From: JAUSIK01 sp964547875
GTDB lineage: Archaea; Nanobdellota; Nanobdellia; Pacearchaeales; GW2011-AR1
Direction: 5' to 3'
Length of the DNA stretch: 64,000 bases
Assembly: GCA_964547875.1 (NCBI GenBank)
Contig: CAZJPE010000001.1
Location: 184,407 to 248,406, forward strand
Made by a program: the position numbers and the translations under genes. Numbering within the stretch: position 1 is the stretch's first letter; each line of letters begins with the position of its first letter. Shown here one piece after another: positions 17,881 through 26,574 of the stretch. Below the pieces are notes generated by a model that saw only the letters and a program-made list of their open reading frames with translations, ran no database searches and had not been told where the DNA came from.

Positions 17881-18201
17881 CTATAATTCAACACCTTGCT
17901 TCATTGCATCTCTCATAATTCCAATTTCTTTTTTTTTCTTATTAAGTTCTTCAGGAGTTAAACATATAATATCAATATCGTAAGGAGCGTCCCAAAGCAA
18001 GTATAATTTTGGAGACCTTTTATAGAATTTTATATCCTCAAAATCCCTTGAAACTATAATTAAATCAATATCGCTATTTTCTTTTGCCTTACCAGTTGCT
18101 CTTGAGCCAAATAAAATAAATCTTTCTACATTTATAATTTTTCTTACTTTTTCCATAAAATTTTTAAGCGGATTCATAATTTCAATTTCTTTCTTGCCCA
18201 T
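17881..18201 (-). CDS. MNT-type nucleotidyltransferase (HEPN partner)
   Basis: 106 residues. ILFGSRATGKA (GS at 32-33) and NSDIDLIIV (Asp44, Asp46) form the minimal nucleotidyltransferase active site. It is second in an overlapping pair with a HEPN gene, the classic HEPN/MNT toxin-antitoxin arrangement in which the MNT protein neutralises the HEPN RNase, in known cases by adenylylating it. Confidence 0.88.
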   Translation of the reverse strand: MGKKEIEIMNPLKNFMEKVRKIINVERFILFGSRATGKAKENSDIDLIIVSRDFEDIKFYKRSPKLYLLWDAPYDIDIICLTPEELNKKKKEIGIMRDAMKQGVEL

Positions 18202-18551
18202 TCTAATACCTCTTGAGCTATATTAAAATAATCTGTTGCATCTTTCTCTTCAAATTCTTCAGCAGGAATTTTGTTGGCTATATCTGGATATCTTGTTTCT
18301 TGATATACAGGTTCTAATAAAGCTAATTTATTTAGAACTTCTTCTGGAACATTACTCAATTTTCCCAGTTTAGACACGCTATGCGTTTTAACTAATTCTT
18401 TTTTTTCTTTTATGTACAATGCTTTCAAAGCTTTTTCTGCTGCTTGTTGAGACATAAAAGCAGATAAATAATAATCTCCAGCATTTAAAGAATTTTCAGC
18501 GCTTCGTAAATCCGCTTCTGCCTGCTTCCACCAATTTTCAACTTCCTTCAT
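18174..18551 (-). CDS. HEPN-domain protein (putative RNase toxin)
   Basis: 125 residues. Starts EVENWWKQAEADLRSAE and continues AFMSQQAAEKALKALYI, the helical HEPN signature; ETRYPDI near the C terminus is typical of the subfamily paired with MNT proteins. It overlaps the downstream MNT gene by 28 bases. It may act on RNA, but the R-x4-6-H catalytic motif is not obvious, so activity is uncertain. Confidence 0.88.
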   Translation of the reverse strand: MKEVENWWKQAEADLRSAENSLNAGDYYLSAFMSQQAAEKALKALYIKEKKELVKTHSVSKLGKLSNVPEEVLNKLALLEPVYQETRYPDIANKIPAEEFEEKDATDYFNIAQEVLEWARKKLKL

Positions 18552-18594
18552 GACCCTATATCCTATTTAGAGTATTTATAAATATGTTTTCTTC

Positions 18595-18610
18595 TCGCAG
18601 ACCCATTTTA
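18595..18610 (+). repeat. Degenerate copy of the tRNA-Val 3' end
   Basis: TCGCAGACCCATTTTA matches TCGCAGGCCCATCTTA at 17851-17866 in 14 of 16 positions, same orientation. With the tRNA end it brackets the HEPN/MNT pair, the footprint expected of integration at a tRNA gene. Confidence 0.45.
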
Positions 18611-18679
18611 TTCCATTGGGAAACAGATTCTTCGCACAAATATCTCGAGAAGGATTGCCAGAAAATGAGAATTAAATAA

Positions 18680-19642
18680 CTAAGCTTGGGGAGATTGCTC
18701 TTGTCCTTTTAATCCATATCTGGCATAGAGCATTCTGTATATGCGGGCTTCTCTTCCCGCAATACCTAATTCTCTAATTGCTTCATCAAAGCCTATATTT
18801 TTATTGCTCATAAAAGATTTTACTTCCCCATACCTCCTAGCCTTGCCTTGTGCCTGTCTAGATTTAACTTCTCTTTTTCTGCTTTTGCTTATTTCCATTG
18901 ACATAAATCTCCCCCTTATAATTTTTTCAAATGTTTCTCTGTGAATATGAGCAACGCCATCTATCTCTTTTAAAGGAAGATTGCCTTTTTTTATATCTCT
19001 AGAAATTCTGTTTATATAAGCTTGCTTTGTGGGATTTTTTTTAGAAAAAAATGATTTTTCAGCCATTCTATAAACCTCTGCGGCTAAATTCCTAGGAATA
19101 TATTCTAAAGTAATTATATCCTCGCCCTTGATAGACATAGACTTATAAATTGTCTCTATATTGCTGTCATATATTAATTTGCTAAGGTCGCCTCTGTTTA
19201 TACTTTTTATTATCTTTCCTCTTCTTTCTACATTTATTAATCCTTTATCTGCTGCTCGGCGTATCTTAAATGTGTAACCTCCATATGTTATAGCATTTTT
19301 ACCAAACTTTTCATCGTTTTCTTTTAGAAGTTCTATCGCATCTGAATATGAAATATAATCTTTAGAAACACTTTTTCTTTCTGCACTTTTCTTCACACGA
19401 TTTTTCTCATTAATTTCAAGTCTAGAGATTAAACTATTAATTCTTCCTTCTAACCTATTAAGTTGAACGGCATTGGATAAATTATTTATAAGCCTTTCAT
19501 ATGCAGTAATATAATCATAATTCTTTGTACTGAATATTAATTCAGTCATTTCCTTTTGTACATTGACTACACTCTCTTTATACTCAGAGACTTTTTTATT
19601 ATATTCATTAACTATCTCGCTTAAAGATTTAATGTTTGCCAT
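18680..19642 (-). CDS. Hypothetical protein with HTH-like region, 320 aa
   Basis: Not firmly recognised. N-terminal coiled coil (about 1-90), a middle with YSDAIELLKENDEKFG followed by FKIRRAADKGLINVERRG, which looks like a MerR/excisionase-like or winged helix-turn-helix, and a basic C terminus (EISKSRKREVKSRQAQG). The protein is strongly basic, so DNA or RNA binding is plausible. The promoter region upstream is AT-rich. Confidence 0.6.
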   Translation of the reverse strand: MANIKSLSEIVNEYNKKVSEYKESVVNVQKEMTELIFSTKNYDYITAYERLINNLSNAVQLNRLEGRINSLISRLEINEKNRVKKSAERKSVSKDYISYSDAIELLKENDEKFGKNAITYGGYTFKIRRAADKGLINVERRGKIIKSINRGDLSKLIYDSNIETIYKSMSIKGEDIITLEYIPRNLAAEVYRMAEKSFFSKKNPTKQAYINRISRDIKKGNLPLKEIDGVAHIHRETFEKIIRGRFMSMEISKSRKREVKSRQAQGKARRYGEVKSFMSNKNIGFDEAIRELGIAGREARIYRMLYARYGLKGQEQSPQA

Positions 19643-19786
19643 AGTTATTTAAAAGTAGTGTATTCATTTAAAAAGATTTATTCTTTGAGATATACATATT
19701 ATTTTATATATCTCATATAACTACTTTTAAGTTTCTACTGAATAACAAAGTTTATAAATATAAGAGATACTTTATTTATTTCTAAG

Positions 19787-19915
19787 ATGGCAAAACTTGA
19801 AGATGTTTATCAAACTGCGCTAGCAATAGCAACACGAGCGCAAGATCTTAAAATAGATATTCTTAAAGCAAAAGAAGAAAAAATAAAACTGATTAGTCTC
19901 CTAATTATTCTATAA
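19787..19915 (+). CDS. Possible 42-residue protein
   Basis: ATG at 19787, stop at 19913-19915. A clear TATA (TTTATAAATATA, about 19750-19761) lies about 30 bases upstream. The product is a helical stretch (MAKLEDVYQTALAIATRAQD...) ending in a hydrophobic segment. It converges with and slightly overlaps the next gene. Supported by promoter position and codon flow only. Confidence 0.35.
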   Translation: MAKLEDVYQTALAIATRAQDLKIDILKAKEEKIKLISLLIIL

Positions 19916-20137
19916 GAAAGAAAGCCCCTTATAATGCAAATTTTGCGCAATCTCTCCAACAGACATTTTTAAAAGGATATTGTATCTCGCATCAAATTCT
20001 TGCTTTTGTATTCTATTCTGTAAATATCGGCATAATTCACTAACATACCAATGTGGCGAGATAGGATGCACATCTTTGAATTCCTTGGGAACAGCTTCTA
20101 TTACATCATCAAGTTTCTTTATTATTTCGTTATTCAT
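19910..20137 (-). CDS. Hypothetical protein, 75 aa
   Basis: Not recognised. Soluble and helical (YVSELCRYLQNRIQKQEFDA). A TATA-like AAAGATTTATATTT lies about 25-30 bases upstream on the minus strand. It is divergent from gltX. Confidence 0.5.
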   Translation of the reverse strand: MNNEIIKKLDDVIEAVPKEFKDVHPISPHWYVSELCRYLQNRIQKQEFDARYNILLKMSVGEIAQNLHYKGLSFL

Positions 20138-20252
20138 AGTTATTGTTTAGATTACTAAAATATAAATCTTTCTAAGATATTAAGTCAATAATATAGTAGC
20201 AATTTAAATAATCAATCAACAACCTTAAATAATCTCCTTGTTTAAAATTATT

Positions 20253-21908
20253 ATGGCAGATTTTTCAAAAGAGATTAAGGCTTACGCATTAAAAAATGCT
20301 ATTAAATTTGGAAAGGCTGATGTAAATAAGATTTTGCCGAAATTGTTCCAACACGGCTTGAAAAAGGAAGACATAAAAGAAGTTTTGAAGGAAATAAAGG
20401 GGATTGTAGAAGAGGTTAATTCTCTTTCTAGCGAAGAGAGAAAATTGATTTTTGCTAATTATGAGGGAATTGTTAAGATTAGAGAAGAAAAAAAAGATTT
20501 GGCAGAAATTCCAAATGCAAAAAGGAAGAAGCTAATATTTAGGGCTGCCCCATTTCCGTCTGGAGCATTGCATTTAGGGAATGCTAAAACATTTATTTTG
20601 AACGCCTTGTATGCTGAAAAATATAAAGGGAAATTATTGCTCGTTATGGACGATACAATTGGAAGTGCTGAGAAACAGATTGATAAAGAATCTTATGAGT
20701 TAATAATAAACGCTTTTGACTGGCTTGGAATAAAATACAGCAAGAATATTATTTATAAGTCAGATAGGTTAAAGATTTATTATGACTATGCTAAGGAATT
20801 AATCAGAAAAGACAGGGCTTATGTATGCCATTGCCCTCAAGAGGAATTGAGAAAAAATCGAATTGAAGGAAAGGAATGCGGCTGTAGGGTTTTACCCTTG
20901 AAAGTGCAATTGAAAAGATGGGGGGAAATGTTTGAGATGAAAGAAGGGCAAGCGACATTGAGAATAAAGACAGACATGAAGCATGCTAATCCTGCATTTC
21001 GTGATAGAGTTTTATTCAAGATATCAAATAGAGAGCATCCGAGAGCTGGAAAGAAATACAAAGTCTGGCCGACATTAGAGATGAGCTGGGCAATTGACGA
21101 TCATCTTTTGAAAGTGAGCCATATTATTAGAGGAAATGACTTGATGATTGAGAGCGAAATGGAGAGATATATCTGGGATATTTTCAAATGGAAGCATCCC
21201 GAGATAATTCATACCGGACTTGTTAATATCGAGAATGCTAAAATCTCTAAGTCAAAGGCACAGAAAGAGGTTAAAAGTGAGAAATTTTTTGGATGGGATG
21301 ACCCGAGAACATGGAGCATTCAGAGCTTGAGAAGAAGAGGAATTTCTGCAGAAGCGATAAAAGAATTCGTGAAAGAGATAGGATTAAACAGGCAGAACAT
21401 TAGTGTTCCAATTGATAGCTTATACGCTATTAATAGAAAACTTATTGACAGCGAGGCGCATCGCTATTCTTTTATTGTCAATCCCATTAAATTAGACATA
21501 GCCAACAAACCTGATTGGAATAAGATTGACGTGCCTATACACCCGGAGAAAAAAGAGAAACGAGAGGTTTCATTGGGAGAGATTTATATTGGCAAGAATG
21601 ATTATGAAAAGTTTAAGGGAAAGGAAATAAGACTGCTTCATTTGTATAATATTAAACTAAATAAGAAATGCGAATTAACATCTATAGACAATAAAGATAT
21701 TGCCAAGATAAACTGGGTTTCTAATTATGTTACAGCGCGGATTTTAATGCCTGATGGGAGCTGGATTGAGGGAATTGCAGAAGAGGGCGTTAAGAATCTA
21801 GAGAAGGGAGAAGTTATCCAATTTGAAAGGAATTTTTTCTGCAGATTTGACAGCACAAAGAAAATTGACGATAGGGGCGTTTATGAATTCTGGTTTGCGC
21901 ATAAATGA
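20253..21908 (+). CDS. gltX: Glutamyl-tRNA synthetase (archaeal type)
   Basis: 551 residues from the ATG at 20253; an in-frame TTG 15 bases earlier is not favoured. Class I synthetase: APFPSGALHLGNA (HIGH motif, His107-Asn110) and KISKSK (KMSKS motif, 330-335). The N-terminal helical extension and beta-barrel anticodon domain are those of the archaeal GluRS/GlnRS group. In archaea this enzyme normally charges both tRNA-Glu and tRNA-Gln, with later amidation of the latter. Confidence 0.95.
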   Translation: MADFSKEIKAYALKNAIKFGKADVNKILPKLFQHGLKKEDIKEVLKEIKGIVEEVNSLSSEERKLIFANYEGIVKIREEKKDLAEIPNAKRKKLIFRAAPFPSGALHLGNAKTFILNALYAEKYKGKLLLVMDDTIGSAEKQIDKESYELIINAFDWLGIKYSKNIIYKSDRLKIYYDYAKELIRKDRAYVCHCPQEELRKNRIEGKECGCRVLPLKVQLKRWGEMFEMKEGQATLRIKTDMKHANPAFRDRVLFKISNREHPRAGKKYKVWPTLEMSWAIDDHLLKVSHIIRGNDLMIESEMERYIWDIFKWKHPEIIHTGLVNIENAKISKSKAQKEVKSEKFFGWDDPRTWSIQSLRRRGISAEAIKEFVKEIGLNRQNISVPIDSLYAINRKLIDSEAHRYSFIVNPIKLDIANKPDWNKIDVPIHPEKKEKREVSLGEIYIGKNDYEKFKGKEIRLLHLYNIKLNKKCELTSIDNKDIAKINWVSNYVTARILMPDGSWIEGIAEEGVKNLEKGEVIQFERNFFCRFDSTKKIDDRGVYEFWFAHK

Positions 21909-22141
21909 TTTTTCGCCTGCTATAAAGAAGAACAAAGAGGGATGGAAACAAGATAGCGAATCATTTCATAAAGGTTTACAGATAAAAGCTCTGCAATTAA
22001 GAATGAATTATATAAAATTGATACGAAAGAAAAAACCAATTAGAAGAATTTGCAGCCAAAGAGAAACTTGAATTTTTTATAAGGATAGGTTTTTTAAACT
22101 CTCTTTTTTAATAATTATCATGGATTATTGGAGATTTGAAA

Positions 22142-23869
22142 ATGAAGCAAAACATTCAGCAAGAAATGAAAATTCGTTCGCCCATTGTCACAATAGTCGG
22201 GCATGTAGACCACGGAAAGACGTCGCTGCTTGACAGATTTAGAGGAACGTCTATTCAAAAGGGAGAAGCTGGGGGAATAACGCAGAAGATATCTTATACT
22301 AAATATCCTCTAGAACAAATAAAGAGAACATGCCCTTTGATTGAGGCAGGAAGCGTTAAGCTTGATATCCCTGGATTTTTGTTTATTGATACTCCTGGAC
22401 ATGCTGCTTTTACTAATTTGAGAAAAAGAGGCGGCTCTTTAGCTGACTTGGCTATTTTAGTTATTTCTATCAAAGAAGGAATCAAGCCTCAGACTGCAGA
22501 AGTTTTGCAGATTTTAAAGGCGTATAAAACTCCGTTTTTGATAGCATTGAACAAGATTGACACAATATCTGGATGGAAACATCATCCTGGAGGTTTAAGA
22601 GATTCTATCAATAGTCAGGCTATTCATGTCAGCCAGGAATTTCAGCAGGCATTGCTGACTTTTCAGGGTTCATTAAACGAGCATGGCTTTGATTCAGGAT
22701 TGTATTATGAGATTGATGATTTCAGGAAAAATGTCGCGATTGTCCCGTGCTCTGCCAGAACAGGCGAGGGCATTTCTGAATTGCTGTTAGTTCTTTGCGG
22801 GTTGTGCCAGAGATTTTTAAAGGAGAGACTAAAGATTTCTGATGAAGCCAAGGGCGTTATATTAGAGATTAAAAAAGAAAAAGCAATGGATTATGCTGAA
22901 TCTATATTGTATGATGGAGCATTAAAAATAGGAGATGAAATTGCAATTGCCAGTTTTTTAGAGCCCATTATTAGTAAGATCAGAGCTTTAGAGGAAATTG
23001 AGCCTTTGTCTTTTAGATATAAATCTGTTGAAAATGTAGGCGCTGCTTCGGGAATAAGGATTCATTTGACAAATAAAGAGGGTGTTCTTCCCGGGATGCC
23101 TTTCCAGATAATTCATAAAAATTTTGATGAATTAAAAAAAATATTTAAAAAAGAATTATCAGGGGCTTTGCAGCTGGACAATAATGGTGTAATTGTCAAG
23201 GCTGATTCTCTCGGAAGTTTAGACGCCTTAATCAGCTTATTGAGATTTGAAAATATTAATATCGTTAAAGCAGGGATAGGGCCTATTGTCAAGGCAGACA
23301 TAACAGCTGCAAAAGCGAATCTTGAGATAGATCCTTTAGATGCTGTTGTAATTGGATTTAATGTTCCAATTGAAGATAGTGTTGATTCAGGGAATGTGAA
23401 AATATTAAGAGATAATGTTATTTATAAACTAATTGAGAACTTGCAGGAATGGCGCAAGGCAAGACAGGGTGAAATGGAGAAGGAGAGATTAATGGGGCTC
23501 GCAAGCATCTGCAAATTAGAGATTTTGCATAATTTTGTTTTTAGAAATTCAAATCCTGCAATTTTCGGCGTTAGAGTTTCTGGAGGAAAGGTCAGAATCG
23601 GATTGTCTTTAATCGACGAGAGCGGAGAAAAAGTTGCCAGAGTGAAGGGCCTGCAAAAAGAGAAAGAAAGCGTTCTTGAAGCTCTCGAGGGAGAGGAATT
23701 GTCAGTCTCTTTGCCCGGAGTGAATTTTGAAAGGCGCTTGGGTGACAAGAAGTATTTGTATTCTGATATCAGCGCTAGTGATTTCAAGAATTTCAAAAAG
23801 AACAAGGATTTATTGTCTGCTAACGAGTTGAGAATTTTAGACGAAATTGCTAGGATGAAGAGATTTTAG
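22142..23869 (+). CDS. infB: Translation initiation factor aIF5B
   Basis: GTPase that joins ribosomal subunits with initiator tRNA. G1 loop GHVDHGKT (20-27), DTPGHAAF (G3) and NKID (G4), then the beta-barrel, domain III and C-terminal domains of aIF5B, in about 575 residues as expected. A Shine-Dalgarno-like GGAG (22130-22133) lies 8 bases before the ATG at 22142; an in-frame TTG at 22136 is less likely. No intein is present. Confidence 0.95.
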   Translation: MKQNIQQEMKIRSPIVTIVGHVDHGKTSLLDRFRGTSIQKGEAGGITQKISYTKYPLEQIKRTCPLIEAGSVKLDIPGFLFIDTPGHAAFTNLRKRGGSLADLAILVISIKEGIKPQTAEVLQILKAYKTPFLIALNKIDTISGWKHHPGGLRDSINSQAIHVSQEFQQALLTFQGSLNEHGFDSGLYYEIDDFRKNVAIVPCSARTGEGISELLLVLCGLCQRFLKERLKISDEAKGVILEIKKEKAMDYAESILYDGALKIGDEIAIASFLEPIISKIRALEEIEPLSFRYKSVENVGAASGIRIHLTNKEGVLPGMPFQIIHKNFDELKKIFKKELSGALQLDNNGVIVKADSLGSLDALISLLRFENINIVKAGIGPIVKADITAAKANLEIDPLDAVVIGFNVPIEDSVDSGNVKILRDNVIYKLIENLQEWRKARQGEMEKERLMGLASICKLEILHNFVFRNSNPAIFGVRVSGGKVRIGLSLIDESGEKVARVKGLQKEKESVLEALEGEELSVSLPGVNFERRLGDKKYLYSDISASDFKNFKKNKDLLSANELRILDEIARMKRF

Positions 23870-23891
23870 TTAAAAACCGAAAAATATATAA

Positions 23892-23915
23892 ATACCCACA
23901 CATATGTGTGGGTAT
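23892..23915. promoter_or_regulatory. 24-base perfect palindrome overlapping the vapB start
   Basis: Perfect inverted repeat centred between 23903 and 23904; the half site is ATACCCACACAT. It sits immediately downstream of the TATA (ATATATAAATA, about 23884-23894) and reaches the ATG at 23914. A DNA-binding antitoxin dimer here would block its own promoter. Confidence 0.75.
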
Positions 23916-24174
23916 GGCAACAAAAAATATTTCAATAACAGAAGAAGCATATAAAATTTTAGAGAGAAATAAAAAGGACGACGATAGTTTCTCTAAAGTC
24001 ATAGTCAGAGAGATGGGAGGCAAAGGCAATATTAAAAAACTTAGAGAGTTTTATGGCATTTTATCCAAGGAGGCAGGAGACGCTTTAAAAAAAAATATTT
24101 CAGAAGGAAGAAAAAGACATAGAGAGACGCACAAAAAAAGAATTGAAAGATTAAGAGAGGAGTTTAATAATTAA
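23914..24174 (+). CDS. VapB-type antitoxin
   Basis: 86 residues. The N terminus KNISITEEAYKIL and DDSFSKVIVREM is the short ribbon-helix-helix-like antitoxin pattern of archaeal VapB (UPF0330-like) proteins; the C terminus is a basic/acidic helix (RKRHRETHKKRIERLREEF). The ATG at 23914 is chosen over the upstream GTG because the latter lies within the operator palindrome. Stop and start of vapC share one base. Confidence 0.85.
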   Translation: MATKNISITEEAYKILERNKKDDDSFSKVIVREMGGKGNIKKLREFYGILSKEAGDALKKNISEGRKRHRETHKKRIERLREEFNN

Positions 24175-24578
24175 TGGTTTGTTTAGATACTTCAATAATT
24201 ATAGACATATTAAGAGAAAAAGTTAATTTAGATCAGTTAGAATTAAATTTAGCGGAAAACGAAATAGCTAAGATACCTTCCCCTGCCATTATCGAAATTA
24301 TTCTGGGACTCCATTTGAATTCCAATATTCTTAATATCTATAAAAATGAGAGAGAGAAAATAGACAAATTGCTTTCTTCTTTTCCTATACTGGATTTAGA
24401 TAAAGAGAGTGCTATTTTAGCGGGAGAGATTGAAGCTAATTTAATAAATATGGGAAATATCATTGATATAGAAGATATTATGATTGGAGCTATAGCCTTA
24501 CATAATAACGAAAAATTAATTACAAGAAATAAAAAACATTTTGAAAGAATCAAAGGACTGGAAATCGAGGGATATTAA
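24174..24578 (+). CDS. VapC-type PIN-domain toxin
   Basis: 134 residues; PIN RNase with Asp5 (LDTSIII), Glu41 (IEIILGL), Asp98/Asp101 (DIEDIMIGAIA) and Asn119 (TRNKKHF). The active site looks intact, in contrast with the broken PIN gene at 5076-5427. Co-translated with its antitoxin. Expected to cut tRNA or other RNA when the antitoxin is lost. Confidence 0.9.
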   Translation: MVCLDTSIIIDILREKVNLDQLELNLAENEIAKIPSPAIIEIILGLHLNSNILNIYKNEREKIDKLLSSFPILDLDKESAILAGEIEANLINMGNIIDIEDIMIGAIALHNNEKLITRNKKHFERIKGLEIEGY

Positions 24579-24580
24579 TC

Positions 24581-24637
24581 GCTATAGCGAGAGACCTAAA
24601 TCTTCACTCAAGGCTATTTAGTTCTCTCGAATATAGC
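24581..24637. other. 57-base long hairpin after vapC
   Basis: GCTATA-g-CGAGAG-ac-CTAAAT, a 16-base loop, then ATTTAG-tt-CTCTCG-aa-TATAGC. Eighteen base pairs in three blocks with one- or two-base internal loops. It starts three bases after the vapC stop. It could be a transcript-end structure, a small RNA or the trace of a mobile element. Confidence 0.6.
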
Positions 24638-24683
24638 AACTGGCAAATTGAGGAATTATTTAAGTCATTTACTATAGAAGCAA

Positions 24684-24694
24684 GTTTTAAAAAC
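24684..24694 (+). promoter_or_regulatory. TATA box of rps6e
   Basis: GTTTTAAAAAC about 26 bases before the ATG at 24715. Confidence 0.55.
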
Positions 24695-24714
24695 TCACTT
24701 TTTCTTCAAAAGAT

Positions 24715-25167
24715 ATGGCATTTAAAATAATTATCGGAGATAAGGGAAAGGCGTGGAGAATGGAGAAAGATGCTGAATTCTTAGTCGGGCTTTCTGTCGG
24801 AGAAAAATTTGATGGCAAGGAGCTTGGAAACGAGCTTGAGGGATACGAGCTTGAGATTACGGGAGGGAGCGATATATCAGGATTCCCATTGTATAAAGAG
24901 GTTGAAGGAATTGGGTTGAAGAGAGTTTTGCTTAAAAGAGGTTGGGGGATGAGAGATAATAGAAAAGGGGTTAGATTAAGGAAAACTGTCAGGGGCAAAA
25001 CGATTTCTAACAAAGCAGTCCAGATTAACATGAAAGTTATTAAAGAAGGGAAGAAAAAATTAAGCGAGATTTTTCCAGAGCAGAATAGGGCTGTTGAAAA
25101 AGTTGAGGAAAAAAAGATTGAGAAGGTTGAGAATAAGGTAGCGCAGGAAGTAAAAACTGAAGCATGA
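24715..25167 (+). CDS. rps6e: Ribosomal protein S6e
   Basis: 150 residues. FDGKELGNELEGYELEITGG, then GFPLYKEVEGIGLKRVLLKRG and KGVRLRKTVRG are the S6e core; the C terminus after about 125 is a charged Glu/Lys-Val tail. Small-subunit protein found only in archaea and eukaryotes. Directly upstream of the aIF2-gamma gene, as in many archaea. Confidence 0.95.
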   Translation: MAFKIIIGDKGKAWRMEKDAEFLVGLSVGEKFDGKELGNELEGYELEITGGSDISGFPLYKEVEGIGLKRVLLKRGWGMRDNRKGVRLRKTVRGKTISNKAVQINMKVIKEGKKKLSEIFPEQNRAVEKVEEKKIEKVENKVAQEVKTEA

Positions 25168-25208
25168 TTTTATTAAAGAAGATTTTTGATAGACAAGGAT
25201 AATACATA

Positions 25209-25231
25209 ATTGTTGACGAATTTCAGGATAC
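25209..25231 (+). repeat. 23-base exact copy of the UvrD Walker-B coding segment
   Basis: Bases 25209-25231 are identical to 27712-27734, which encode IVDEFQDT in the helicase gene 2.5 kb downstream. Here the frame continues a few codons (TYKIKFYHEN) to a stop. No start codon; a fossil or short templated insertion. Confidence 0.6.
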
Positions 25232-25303
25232 TTACAAAATAAAATTTTATCATGAAAATTAATCTTAATGAAGATTTAAAAACACTTATTTCTAAGAAAA
25301 GTT

Positions 25304-26509
25304 ATGAAAGAAAAGAAAGAGCCAGAAAGCGAAGACAACATCTTGAATGTAGGTTTAGTCGGGCATATTGACCATGGAAAAACAACTTTGTTGCAAAAGC
25401 TTAGCGGGAAGTGGACAGACACTCATTCAGAGGAATTAAAGAGAGGGATTACTATCAAGCTTGGGTATGCTGATAAAAAAATTTATTACGATGAAAAAGA
25501 TGGCTATAATATCTCTGGGAATGGGAGAAAAATAAGAGAATTATCTTTTATTGACGCTCCAGGGCACGAGATGCTGATGGCTACGATGCTTTCAGGGGCT
25601 GCGTTGATTGATGTTGCTTTGCTTGTCATCGCGGCAAATGAGGGCATAAAGCCACAGACTAGAGAGCACTTAATTGCGTTAAAAGTCAAGGATATAAAGC
25701 ATTTAATAGTTGTCCAGAACAAAATAGATTTGGTTGATGCGAAAAGAGCAAGGGAGAATTATAATGAGATAAGGGATTTTTTAAAGGGGAAATATGATAA
25801 CGCTATGATTATTCCCGTATCTGCGCAGCAAGGCGTTAATATAGATTTAATTTGGAAAGCGCTTTCTGAAATTCCTTATCCCGAAAGAGATAAAAGCGGA
25901 TATCCTTTTTTTCTAATTGCGAGAAGTTTTGATATCAATAAGCCTGGAACAGAACCGAAGGATTTGCACGGGGCTGTGTTTGGAGGAGCATTGAAGCGGG
26001 GAGCGTTGAAAGTTGGAGACGAGATAGAAATTAAGCCAGGGAGAGTTGTAAAAGAGGCTAATAAGTATAGATATGAAACTATTACGACAAAAGTTATTAA
26101 TTTATTCAAGGGTAGCAAAAGTGTTCTTGAATTAACGCCTGGAGGAAGCATGTCTATTGAGACAGAGCTTGACATGGCTTTAGGAAAATCCGATGCGTTA
26201 GCTGGGAATGTTATTTCTATAAAAGGCAAATTGCCTGAATTAACGCAGCAACTCGGGCTCAAGTATGAATTGTTTAGCGAGGTTTTCGGGATAAATGAAA
26301 AAATGGCAGTGGGGCCTATAAAACCATCAGAAGTATTGCTATTGAGCATAAACACCTCTACGACAGGAGGCAGTGTTTTTTCTATTAAGAATGATGAGAT
26401 TGGAATTTCTTTGAAAGTGCCTGTTATTGCTTTTAGCAAGGATAACGTTGGCATCGCAAGAAATATTCAAGGACATTGGAGATTGATTGGGCACGGAAGA
26501 GTTATTTAG
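25304..26509 (+). CDS. eif2g: Translation initiation factor aIF2, gamma subunit
   Basis: GTPase subunit that carries initiator Met-tRNA to the ribosome. GHIDHGKTTL (20-29), a switch region with KRGITIKLGYAD, DAPGHEML (G3) and NKIDL (G4), then the two beta-barrel domains; 401 residues is normal length. The usual zinc knuckle between switch I and G3 (two CxxC pairs) is missing: the segment KKIYYDEKDGYNISGNGRKI has no Cys. A TATA-like GATTTAAAAAC is about 25-30 bases upstream. Confidence 0.96.
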   Translation: MKEKKEPESEDNILNVGLVGHIDHGKTTLLQKLSGKWTDTHSEELKRGITIKLGYADKKIYYDEKDGYNISGNGRKIRELSFIDAPGHEMLMATMLSGAALIDVALLVIAANEGIKPQTREHLIALKVKDIKHLIVVQNKIDLVDAKRARENYNEIRDFLKGKYDNAMIIPVSAQQGVNIDLIWKALSEIPYPERDKSGYPFFLIARSFDINKPGTEPKDLHGAVFGGALKRGALKVGDEIEIKPGRVVKEANKYRYETITTKVINLFKGSKSVLELTPGGSMSIETELDMALGKSDALAGNVISIKGKLPELTQQLGLKYELFSEVFGINEKMAVGPIKPSEVLLLSINTSTTGGSVFSIKNDEIGISLKVPVIAFSKDNVGIARNIQGHWRLIGHGRVI

Positions 26510-26527
26510 TTTGTGTATTATTTAGGG

Positions 26528-26554
26528 GGTAACAAATAGAAAGATTTTATATAG
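26528..26554 (+). promoter_or_regulatory. Extended promoter of the 116-aa gene
   Basis: GGTAACAAATAG directly joined to AAAGATTTTATATAG; TATA centre about 26 bases before the ATG at 26575. Clearest example of the recurring two-part promoter. Confidence 0.5.
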
Positions 26555-26574
26555 AAGTTATGCCTTAATAAATA

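Noticed and set aside
21823..22071. Plus-strand ORF of 82 codons overlapping the end of gltX
   Set aside because: A third of it lies inside gltX in another frame, there is no TATA or Shine-Dalgarno sequence, and the amino-acid pattern is poor.
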